A stretch of DNA of 64,000 bases from positions 310,001-374,000 of the forward strand of contig JAHLLQ010000006.1 in NCBI GenBank assembly GCA_020444065.1. The letters are read 5' to 3'. The position numbers and the translations under genes are program-made. Source of the DNA: a bacterium (GTDB lineage: Bacteria > Sumerlaeota > Sumerlaeia > SLMS01 > JAHLLQ01). The notes beneath the pieces are model-generated. The model saw only the letters and a list, made by a program, of their open reading frames with translations. It searched no databases and had not been told where the DNA came from. Of the stretch, positions 43,549 through 50,962 are shown one piece after another (position 1 is the stretch's first letter; each line of letters starts with the position of its first letter).

Positions 43549-44630
43549 GAGACATCAGACCACGTTACATTCTTCTGCTTGCCATGCTGGCAGTCCTGGG
43601 AGTGTTCGCTTCGTCGCAGCTTGTTCTTGCCAATTGCGATGAAGACGAACCGGCGGAGAAGGGTCCGGAGATCGTGATCCTGGACGAGTTGGAGAACGAA
43701 TACGAGCCGGTTCCGTTCGACCACCTGGCGCACGCCCAGATGGCCCAGATGTGGCACGGATGCGTGACCTGCCATCACTACAGTCCGCACCCGGAGGACG
43801 CCTCCAGCACGGCAACAATAGTTCTTTCGGAAACGCCGCGGCAGGAAGAGTCCGCGCAATTCCCGGCCTGTAGTTCCTGCCATGAAGTCGGTCTGGATGA
43901 ATCGGAAATCACTATGCCGGGCTTGAAGGGCGCCTATCACCGCCAGTGCCTGAATTGCCACAAGGAATGGATGCACGAGAACGCCTGCGTGATTTGCCAC
44001 GAACCCAAGGATTCAGAAGTGGAGCCCATGCAACCGACGTCGGGAGACATCGTTGGCCGGATGCACCCGCCGATTCCCGAGCCTGGAGACGTGTACTACA
44101 AGACACGGTTCACGCCTGCAGATGGTGGAAACGTCCTGTTCCGCCACCAGGAACACACGACGCGATACGACATCCGGTGCGTCGATTGTCACTTTGAAGA
44201 CAACTGCTCGCACTGTCACGGCTCGGAAGGCGATACAACAGCGCAAAAGCCCCTGAAGCCGGGCATGACATGGGATGAATCGCACGGACCCTGCATGGCC
44301 TGTCACAAGGATGATCGGTGTCAGCATTGCCACTTCCACGATGAGACCGATCCCCCACCGATGTTCAGTCACGAAATGACGGGGCAGGTACTCGACGAAG
44401 ATCACGTGGAGATCGCGTGTTCGGAATGCCACATGAACTTGCGGTGCGATGAAGTGCCGTCTTGCGGTGGCGTTGCTTGCCACAATGAAAAGCCCATCGA
44501 GTATCCAACAGATCTGCCAGGGCCAGTCCTGACGCCGACTCCATCGCCGACGCCTCTGCCACCCGTGCGAGGAACCGAAGAAGCAGATGGACAGCCAGAT
44601 GCGCCGGCTGCAGAGGGAGGCGGTCTATGA
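43545..44630 (+). CDS. Periplasmic multihaem cytochrome c (about ten haems)
   Basis: 361 aa, start overlapping the stop of the fusion gene (ATGA). The N-terminal signal peptide ends near SSQLVLA. There are nine CxxCH motifs (CVTCH, CSSCH, CLNCH, CVICH, CVDCH, CSHCH, CMACH, CQHCH, CSECH) and one wider C-x4-CH (CGGVACH), so up to ten covalently bound haems. Many free histidines can act as second ligands. The spacing resembles class III/NrfB-like wires rather than a catalytic cytochrome. The C-terminal 45 residues are a Pro/Thr/Ser then Glu/Gly-rich tail, perhaps a linker. Role: electron carrier between the Fe-S/NrfD fusion and the next cytochrome (inference). The stop overlaps the next start. 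Confidence 0.9.
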   Translation: MRDIRPRYILLLAMLAVLGVFASSQLVLANCDEDEPAEKGPEIVILDELENEYEPVPFDHLAHAQMAQMWHGCVTCHHYSPHPEDASSTATIVLSETPRQEESAQFPACSSCHEVGLDESEITMPGLKGAYHRQCLNCHKEWMHENACVICHEPKDSEVEPMQPTSGDIVGRMHPPIPEPGDVYYKTRFTPADGGNVLFRHQEHTTRYDIRCVDCHFEDNCSHCHGSEGDTTAQKPLKPGMTWDESHGPCMACHKDDRCQHCHFHDETDPPPMFSHEMTGQVLDEDHVEIACSECHMNLRCDEVPSCGGVACHNEKPIEYPTDLPGPVLTPTPSPTPLPPVRGTEEADGQPDAPAAEGGGL

Positions 44631-46912
44631 ACGCCTCCACGATACGGCAATTATTCGGAATCGCGTGCTTGCTGATGCTTGTCTCTGCAGCCCGAGTCTA
44701 TGCCGTCGACAAACCGACAGAAGCGGTCGATCCCGGTGGCTGCGTCACAACCGAGTGTCACGGAGAAGTCGAAGACTATGCCGTGCTACACGGTCCGGTC
44801 GGCGGTCTCACGTGCGATGCATGTCACGAAGTCGTCAGCGTCGAAGAACACACCTTCCGACTCTGGCGAGAGGGCGAGAAGCTCTGCACCTATTGTCACG
44901 AGTTCGATACCGGCCTGCTGCCTGTTGTGCACTACCCGGTCACGGCCGGCGAGTGCCTCGGTTGCCACAATCCCCACGGCGGACCGGATCATGCACTGAG
45001 TCGCGAAGAGACAATGGCGGATACGTGCGGCCGTTGCCACGAGAGCGTTTCCTACGGCAAGGAATTCATGCACGACCCCATCATGAAGGGCGAGTGCACG
45101 AATTGCCACCGTCCCCACGCGTCGAGATTCCCGATGCTGCTGGACATTGTCGGCGACGACTTGTGCCTGGCTTGCCACAAGGACTTCGGCAAGGATATGC
45201 AGCAGATTAAGTTCCGGCACGAAGCACTGGATGAGGGCTGTGAAGCCTGTCACGATGTGCATGCTTCCAACTACCCGTCGGGTCTTTCGCTTTCGATCGC
45301 TGATGGCTGCCTGCAATGCCATGAGGATGTGCGCGAAAGCACTCTAGCAGATGTGAAGCACCCATCCGTGGTCGATGAACGCGCCTGTCTGTCATGCCAC
45401 ACGGCGCACGGTGGGGACCTGGATGCTCTGATGCGCGACGAGCCCGTTCGCGTCTGCATGGATTGCCACGACGAGAAGATCGAGAAGGACGGCGTGGAAC
45501 TGATGACCGCGATGGTGCGCATCAACGATCCGTCGCGCTTCAAGCACACGCCGGTGGCGGAAGGCGAATGTGGAGGCTGTCACACGATTCACGGTGGCGA
45601 TCAGGTCGCGCTACTGCAGAGTGCCTACTCGACAGATTTCCACCAGCAATTCTCCCCCGAGAACTATGATCTCTGCTTCGAGTGTCATGACGAACGCCTT
45701 GTGCAGGAAGAGAACGTCGGCGATCTGACTGGGTTCAGAAACGGCGAACGAAATCTGCACTTCGTCCACGTGGCGGAGGGTGAGGACTTCGCCCGCAACT
45801 GCAGAGTCTGCCACGGCGTACACACATCCACGTACCCGATGTTGATTCGCGACAAAGTTCCCTACGGCAATTGGATGATGCCGATTCGGTTCGAAAAGAC
45901 CGAGACCGGCGGAACCTGCATGACGGGCTGTCACACGGACTACGCGTATGATCGCGAGCATCCAGTCGATTCGACAACGCTGATCGCCGCCGATTCGCCG
46001 CGTCTGCCACGAGCGGATAAGGATGAGCCGGTACTTGCCATGTTCACGGGGATGAACCTCGACGGAGAAGTCGTTGAGGTTCCCGACGGAAACCGTCCGA
46101 GCATCATCATGTTCCTGCGCGGTGGCCAGCCACAAAGCCAGCAGATGATGGAAACGGTTGCGGCAGAGAGCAGCGCCCTTCAGCCGGCGCAGATCGTTGC
46201 CATCTTCAGCGGCGAGACGGCCGGTGAGCAGGCAGAACCATACGCCGGCACAAGCAGCGCCCCCTGGCCAATCCTGATTGATCCGGAGTACCATCTCTCC
46301 AGCATGCTGGGCGTTGAGGTCTGGCCCGCAGCGTTCATTGTGCAGTCGGATGGCGTCCAGATTGCACACATCGGCGGAGCGCCTCTTTCCCTGGCGGTCT
46401 CGCTCGAATCCTACATCCAACTGGCTCGTGGCGAGATCGATCGCGAAGCCGTTCGCCAGCGTTTGGCTTCGAACCAAGTCATCGGCGACGGGTCCGCCAA
46501 GAGCGCCATCTGGCACCTGCAGATGGGCGGCAAGCTGCTTGATGAAGGAAAGCCGGAAGAGGCTCGTGCAATGTTTGCAAAGGGCCTCGAACTGGATCCG
46601 GAGTCGGTGGATCTGAAGGTTAAGATGATCAGCACGCTCGCGGAACTTAAGAATGCGAAGGATGCTATCAACCTTCTGGATCGCTTGCCCGAGGATGCAC
46701 TGCCGGAGTGGCAAACGAATCTGCTTCGCGGCCAGGTCATGGCAGCCGTCGGCCAATGGGATGAAGCTCGTCGCCTTGCTGTTGAAGTCCTGAAGCAGCG
46801 CCCGAATCTCGGCGATGCGCACTACCTGATGGGCATGGTGTACGAGCAGAACAAGCAATTCGAACTGGCCGCTGAAGAGTACCGCGCAGCAATCAAGGCA
46901 GGGGGACGCTAA
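44627..46912 (+). CDS. Multihaem cytochrome c fused to thioredoxin-like and TPR domains
   Basis: 761 aa; the ATG overlaps the previous stop. A signal peptide (about 1-26) is followed by 13 CxxCH motifs in residues about 60-420. One C-x4-CH (CVTTECH) near the start and one C-x3-CH (CMTGCH) at the end could raise the total to 15 haems. Many motifs sit in GECxxCHxPH or EACxxCHxxHxS units typical of doubled CxxCH domains. Residues about 465-603 look like a TlpA/AhpC-type thioredoxin fold (IIMFLRGG, WPILIDPEYHLS, VWPAAFIVQSDG), but the usual C-x-x-C place reads GQPQS, so it cannot do thiol chemistry. Residues 620-760 are TPR repeats. Last gene of the operon, ending at a strong terminator. Confidence 0.9.
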   Translation: MNASTIRQLFGIACLLMLVSAARVYAVDKPTEAVDPGGCVTTECHGEVEDYAVLHGPVGGLTCDACHEVVSVEEHTFRLWREGEKLCTYCHEFDTGLLPVVHYPVTAGECLGCHNPHGGPDHALSREETMADTCGRCHESVSYGKEFMHDPIMKGECTNCHRPHASRFPMLLDIVGDDLCLACHKDFGKDMQQIKFRHEALDEGCEACHDVHASNYPSGLSLSIADGCLQCHEDVRESTLADVKHPSVVDERACLSCHTAHGGDLDALMRDEPVRVCMDCHDEKIEKDGVELMTAMVRINDPSRFKHTPVAEGECGGCHTIHGGDQVALLQSAYSTDFHQQFSPENYDLCFECHDERLVQEENVGDLTGFRNGERNLHFVHVAEGEDFARNCRVCHGVHTSTYPMLIRDKVPYGNWMMPIRFEKTETGGTCMTGCHTDYAYDREHPVDSTTLIAADSPRLPRADKDEPVLAMFTGMNLDGEVVEVPDGNRPSIIMFLRGGQPQSQQMMETVAAESSALQPAQIVAIFSGETAGEQAEPYAGTSSAPWPILIDPEYHLSSMLGVEVWPAAFIVQSDGVQIAHIGGAPLSLAVSLESYIQLARGEIDREAVRQRLASNQVIGDGSAKSAIWHLQMGGKLLDEGKPEEARAMFAKGLELDPESVDLKVKMISTLAELKNAKDAINLLDRLPEDALPEWQTNLLRGQVMAAVGQWDEARRLAVEVLKQRPNLGDAHYLMGMVYEQNKQFELAAEEYRAAIKAGGR

Positions 46913-46931
46913 CAGCGCCCCCACTCATTAC

Positions 46932-46980
46932 GGGCGCGATTCCCTGGAGGATTCCCTCCGGCGGAATCGCGCCCTCTTTT
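46932..46980 (+). terminator. Rho-independent terminator of the cytochrome operon
   Basis: GGGCGCGATTCC (46932-46943) pairs perfectly with GGAATCGCGCCC (46963-46974). The loop contains a further GGAGG/CCTCC pair, and TCTTTT follows. It lies 20 bases after the stop codon. Confidence 0.9.
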
Positions 46981-47112
46981 GGATTTCCCCGTTCCAGCAC
47001 TTTGGAGTTCTGATTGCTCTCTGTAATAGTCTTATCCCCTCGGGGTTGCATTGGCTCGGCGAGTGTGACAGGATCGCACAACCTGACGAAGAATGCACTC
47101 AAGGAGAGCGAT

Positions 47113-47520
47113 ATGTCGGACATTACGCTGGAACAAGCACACGAAGTCCTGATGGCGGCCGTCGCAGCATCGAACGAACTGGGACTGAAAATGGACGTCG
47201 CCGTCGTGGATGCCGGGGCGAACTTGAATGCCTTTGCGCGCATGGATGGAGCCTGGCTCGGCAGCATCGATATTGCGATCAAGAAGGCTCGCACTGCCCG
47301 GTTCTTCGATATGCCGACGGGAGCGATCGGCGAACTATCGCAACCGGGAGGTTCGCTCTACAACATCGAGCACTCAAATGGCGGGCTGATCACCTTTCCC
47401 GGCGGCCTACCCATCAAGAATCCCGCGGGCGAAGTTATTGGGGCCATCGGAGTCTCCGGCAGCACCGTCGTGAACGATCACGCCGTGGCATCGGCAGGTA
47501 TAGCGGCGGTCTCCTGTTAG
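47113..47520 (+). CDS. GlcG/HbpS family protein
   Basis: 135 aa from the ATG at 47113 (AAGGAG six bases upstream). Family features: the N-terminal helix with [19 protein letters not shown], the strand [42 protein letters not shown] and the closing [20 protein letters not shown]. The family includes the haem-binding sensor HbpS and GlcG of glycolate operons. Next to a multihaem operon a haem link is tempting but unproven. The gene has its own terminators on both sides, so it is a separate unit. Confidence 0.85.
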   Translation: MSDITLEQAHEVLMAAVAASNELGLKMDVAVVDAGANLNAFARMDGAWLGSIDIAIKKARTARFFDMPTGAIGELSQPGGSLYNIEHSNGGLITFPGGLPIKNPAGEVIGAIGVSGSTVVNDHAVASAGIAAVSC

Positions 47521-47532
47521 GGATCAACGAGA

Positions 47533-47568
47533 GAAGCCCCTCCCGGGAATCAGGAGGGGCTTCTTTCC
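47533..47568. terminator. Hairpin terminator between convergent genes
   Basis: GAAGCCCCTCC (47533-47543) and GGAGGGGCTTC (47553-47563) form a perfect 11-bp stem, followed by TTTCC on the plus strand. It can stop both the GlcG-like gene and the opposing alkaline phosphatase gene. Confidence 0.82.
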
Positions 47569-47590
47569 TGCTTCTGTTTCGCGGTGCGTC

Positions 47591-49099
47591 TTACGCCCAG
47601 TCGGCCATGCGTCGCTCCGGCACAACATAGGCCATCGATTTTGCTTCCTGCGGCGTCATCGCAGGGTTGCGATACTTGAGGCCGAAGATCTTCGCGACGT
47701 TCTCGAACGCGTCTGTGTTCTTGATCAGGCCATTGAAACCATCCTGGCCTGGCCCGACGGCTGCCAGAACGACCATGTCCTGCGTGTGGTTGCAGCCGGT
47801 GAATCCAACGCCATTGTGATTGCCGAGAACCTGAGCAAAAATACCTGAGAATCCGCGTTCGAGCTCGTTGACTTCGCCAACGTCCTTGCCCTTTGCGCGA
47901 TCGAGAATGAGTTGGCATTCATCGAGCGGAAGCTCTATGCCCCAGCCATCCTGGATCATTCCCTTCACAGATTCGGCGGTCGCATCGTTGGACTTCTTCA
48001 GTCCCCACTCCAGACCGTCGAAGGAACGCTTTGCCTTCGCAATCCGTTCGAAGAATTCCGTGCTGTCACCGTAGTAACTGCCCATGCCATTTAGGCCCGG
48101 ATTTGAGTTTCCATGATCGCTCGTTACGATGATCAGCGTGTCGGGGTAGTTCTTCTGGAACTCGAGAGCGATCTCGATCGCGTCGTCGAATGCCAACTGA
48201 TCCCAGAGCGTGGCTGCGATGTCATTGCCGTGCGCTGCGTGATCGACACGCGCGCCTTCGACCTGCAGCAGAAAGCCCTTCGGGTTCTTCGCGAGCCGAT
48301 CGAGCGCTTCCTGCGTCATCTCGGCGAGCGTCGGAACGGTCTCCTGCAGTTCCTTGCTGTGATTCTGATCGATCGTGTAGGGAACATGGCTCTTGTCGAA
48401 CACTCCAAGTAGCGGCTTGTCTTTCGGTGCACCAAGCATTGCCTTCTTCTCGCGAACGACCGCATAGCCGGCGGCTTCGTAGGCACCCGCAACGTCGTCC
48501 TTGTTCATGCGACGCATCTCGGGGAAGAAATGCCGCGCTCCCCCGCCAAGGATGACATCGACCTTGTCGATGTACTGCGGAGCGATCAGGTCTTCGTCAT
48601 CGCGAGAAGACTGCACTGCGCCAAAGCCGGCAGGCGTCGCGTGCGTGACGCGTGCCGTCGTGACCAACCCGGTGCCGACGCCCTGCTCCTTCAGCAAGTG
48701 ATGAATCGGGCGCAACTCACGACCGTCCGGCAGCACATTGATCGATCCGTTGAAGACGCGGGTTCCGGAACCCAACGCCGATGCAGCGGCCGCCGAGTCC
48801 GTAACGAGTGAACTCAACGAGTGCGTCTCGCAGAATCCATGGGCGACCTTGTGATCCTGCAGCAGTTCAGCGAACTTCGTTGGCTTATTGCGCGCGATTT
48901 TCGAGAACTCCTCGGCCATCGACGGGACGCCAATGCTCATGCCATCGGAGATCATAAAGATCACGCGGCGGGGCTTCCCCCCAGCAGGCGGGTTCAGACT
49001 GGCTCTGCCTTTCTCTTCGGCAGCCATTGCCGTCGGCGCGATCGCCAAAGCGGCGGCCCCCATCGACGCGTTCTTCAGAAATTGTCTGCGTGTGGACAT
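47591..49099 (-). CDS. Alkaline phosphatase (PhoA family), Tat-exported
   Basis: 502 aa from the ATG at 49099 (GGGAGGA five bases upstream). The N-terminus TRRQFLKNASMG followed by an alanine-rich stretch is a Tat signal. Metal ligand Asp52 lies in FMISDGM, the nucleophile Ser102 in VTDSAAAA, further ligands are in EGARVDHAAHGND and VTSDHGN, and a late HTQD supplies the last histidine. It hydrolyses phosphomonoesters in the periplasm using two zinc and one magnesium ion. The fold has an insert with long helices (about 240-330) relative to E. coli PhoA. No Pho box was recognised upstream. Confidence 0.93.
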   Translation of the reverse strand: MSTRRQFLKNASMGAAALAIAPTAMAAEEKGRASLNPPAGGKPRRVIFMISDGMSIGVPSMAEEFSKIARNKPTKFAELLQDHKVAHGFCETHSLSSLVTDSAAAASALGSGTRVFNGSINVLPDGRELRPIHHLLKEQGVGTGLVTTARVTHATPAGFGAVQSSRDDEDLIAPQYIDKVDVILGGGARHFFPEMRRMNKDDVAGAYEAAGYAVVREKKAMLGAPKDKPLLGVFDKSHVPYTIDQNHSKELQETVPTLAEMTQEALDRLAKNPKGFLLQVEGARVDHAAHGNDIAATLWDQLAFDDAIEIALEFQKNYPDTLIIVTSDHGNSNPGLNGMGSYYGDSTEFFERIAKAKRSFDGLEWGLKKSNDATAESVKGMIQDGWGIELPLDECQLILDRAKGKDVGEVNELERGFSGIFAQVLGNHNGVGFTGCNHTQDMVVLAAVGPGQDGFNGLIKNTDAFENVAKIFGLKYRNPAMTPQEAKSMAYVVPERRMADWA

Positions 49100-49250
49100 C
49101 AAGTTCCTCCCTATCGGAGAGATAATATGGGCATTTTGAAAGATTTCGATCTGGCGACGGCCTGCAATCAGCGGCCATTTCAACGCGGCATTGAGGACCA
49201 ACTGCCCCGCGGGTTCAACCCATATCGGAACCCGCAGAATCGGCCACTAC

Positions 49251-50021
49251 TCATTGAAGACCGAGCCAAACGAGGAGAAGATAGGCCAGCCCGACGCCGA
49301 GTTCCGAGAAACCCACGGCCTTTGCGGTTGGCAGCAGCTTCGGCACGGCCATTCCCACGACGGCCCGTGTAGCCAGCAGCACCCCCGCGGCCACGACCGT
49401 AATCCCGAGATCCCCCCGGGCCCATCCTGCCAGCACGATCAGCAGAATCGCGACATGGATCGCGTGGACGGGCCACTGAGCGGGCGATGCTTGAGTGCCC
49501 TTTCCGCCCAGCCGATACCGCACGTACGGAATGGTGCCGACTTGGCGCAACGCCAACAGCCCCCACGCCCATGCGGCGACGGCCCAGGTTCCTCCCCCCG
49601 ACACGACGATGGCCGCAGCCAGTCCCGTGGGGGACAGCGCGCCAATGAGTTCCACCGACAGCGCACGCGCGCCGAGTTTGACGCTCAGGTGGAAGAACGC
49701 CATTCCCAGCACCGCTCCTACCGCCAGCGGAACAATTACCGCGAGCGGCTGCTCCCCTGCCGACAGAGCCGCACCCGCCAGCGCCGCCGTCGCGATCGCG
49801 AACCCAATGGCAATGGCTCGCCCCGGACCGCCGAATCGCTGGGCCCGGCGAATCGCCTGGCCAGCCCAGAATCCCGTCACACCCGAGGCCGCCAGCAGCG
49901 CCCCCGCCCCCGTCGGCGCCAGCAGCAGACCAAGCACGATGGGCTCAGCCAGCGCCACGGTCGCGCCGTGTTCGCTCGGCAACATCACGCGCCGCAACGT
50001 CTGTGTGAACGCTCGATTCAT
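49251..50021 (-). CDS. YwiC-like membrane protein
   Basis: 256 aa from the ATG at 50021. The family mark PSEHGATVALAEPIVLGLLLAP stands at the N-terminus, as in YwiC-like proteins where P-K-E-H-G-A-W is typical. Eight hydrophobic segments follow, and the central basic loop YVRYRLGGKGTQASP is cytoplasmic. Function of the family is unknown, although some members lie near respiratory nitrate genes. The gene begins nine bases after the rnpB terminator on the same strand. Confidence 0.75.
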   Translation of the reverse strand: MNRAFTQTLRRVMLPSEHGATVALAEPIVLGLLLAPTGAGALLAASGVTGFWAGQAIRRAQRFGGPGRAIAIGFAIATAALAGAALSAGEQPLAVIVPLAVGAVLGMAFFHLSVKLGARALSVELIGALSPTGLAAAIVVSGGGTWAVAAWAWGLLALRQVGTIPYVRYRLGGKGTQASPAQWPVHAIHVAILLIVLAGWARGDLGITVVAAGVLLATRAVVGMAVPKLLPTAKAVGFSELGVGLAYLLLVWLGLQ

Positions 50022-50029
50022 CGGGTCCC

Positions 50030-50058
50030 AAACGAAAGAGGCGGGCACGTGGCCCGCC
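50030..50058 (-). terminator. Terminator of rnpB
   Basis: On the minus strand GGCGGGC (50058-50052) pairs with GCCCGCC (50046-50040), followed by CTCTTTCGTTT. It lies about 18 bases after the RNase P RNA 3' end. Confidence 0.65.
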
Positions 50059-50076
50059 CCCTCCGGCGAAAGTCAT

Positions 50077-50455
50077 GCGGGTGAACTTGTAAGCCGAATC
50101 CTGTACCCGCCCGAGGGCGGATTGCGGTCATTCATCTTGGGCCGATGTCACCATCGGCCTCCAGCGACCTACCCGAGAGTCCCGCGGCAGTGCCGCATCG
50201 AGCCGGGCCGGCTCTGCTCTCCTATTTGGTCTTGCACCGAGTGGGGTTTAGCCGGCCGCCCCGTTGCCGGGACGCCGGTGCGCTCTTACCGCACCTTTTC
50301 ACCCTTGCCTGTGCTCTTGCGAGCCATCGGCGGTGTTGTTTCTGTGCCACTTTCCGTCGGGTTACCCCGCCTTGCCGTTAGCAAGCACTCTGCCCTGTGG
50401 TGTTCGGACTTTCCTCCCGCGCCGAAAGGCGCCGGCGACCGCACCGTCCACCCGC
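50077..50455 (-). ncRNA. rnpB: RNase P RNA, bacterial type A
   Basis: About 379 nt, close to the E. coli length. On the minus strand the conserved 5' block GAGGAAAGTCCGAACACC and the 3' block ACAGGATTCGGCTTACAAG are both present. Their flanks GCGGGTGGAC and GTTCACCCGC form the closing P1 helix with one wobble, and this defines the ends. Internal conserved pieces CAGAGTGCTTGCTAACGGC, AAACCCCACTCGGTGCAAG and GGTAGGTCGCTGGAG-type segments also match type A. It processes the 5' ends of tRNAs. Ends are estimated to within a few bases. Confidence 0.95.
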
Positions 50456-50546
50456 GGCGAGAAGCGTGCGTGCAACGCCCGCAGCTTGGCAAGCAGAAGT
50501 GGGGAGGGGAATTGACGACACTGATTCTGCGACGGAACATTTCTCC

Positions 50547-50927
50547 ATGAACGGGAACGAGGAAACTAACTCAAGATCGCAGTTTGATCGGCTTCGAGTC
50601 TTTCTAGGAGTCGAGGGACTTCGCCGGATCCCATGGGCCATGGGCATTGTCTGCTCGGCATTCCTGATCATCGGCGGCATCACCGCCATCGCTGCGGGGG
50701 GACGGAGTTGGATCAACTGGAGCGGCGGCGCATACTTCGGATCGTACTTCTCCGCCAGCATCCTGCTCTACGCCTTCTTGTTCTGTCTCGTTCAGTTCTT
50801 GCTGCACGGCTGGAAGCGCCGCGCCGTGTGGCAGATCGTCTTGCTGATCCTATTCGCCTCTGTCCTGCTCGTATTCCACTTCTGCTTCCTGGACAAGGTC
50901 CGAGGCGTTGTCATCTGGCCAATGTGA
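50547..50927 (+). CDS. Small membrane protein, unknown function
   Basis: 126 aa from the ATG at 50547. Three hydrophobic segments (about 30-50, 66-88 and 94-113) and a basic N-terminus. No family recognised and only a weak ribosome site. It starts about 90 bases from the rnpB 5' end and points away from it, convergent with the next giant gene. An upstream open extension runs antisense through rnpB and is not coding. Confidence 0.55.
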   Translation: MNGNEETNSRSQFDRLRVFLGVEGLRRIPWAMGIVCSAFLIIGGITAIAAGGRSWINWSGGAYFGSYFSASILLYAFLFCLVQFLLHGWKRRAVWQIVLLILFASVLLVFHFCFLDKVRGVVIWPM

Positions 50928-50962
50928 GACGGTGCGTTCGGCCGGCGGCAGGTTCTTTATCC

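Noticed and set aside
50397-50546. N-terminal extension of the small membrane protein at 50547
   Set aside because: The extra codons run antisense through the 5' part of rnpB and show no protein-like pattern.
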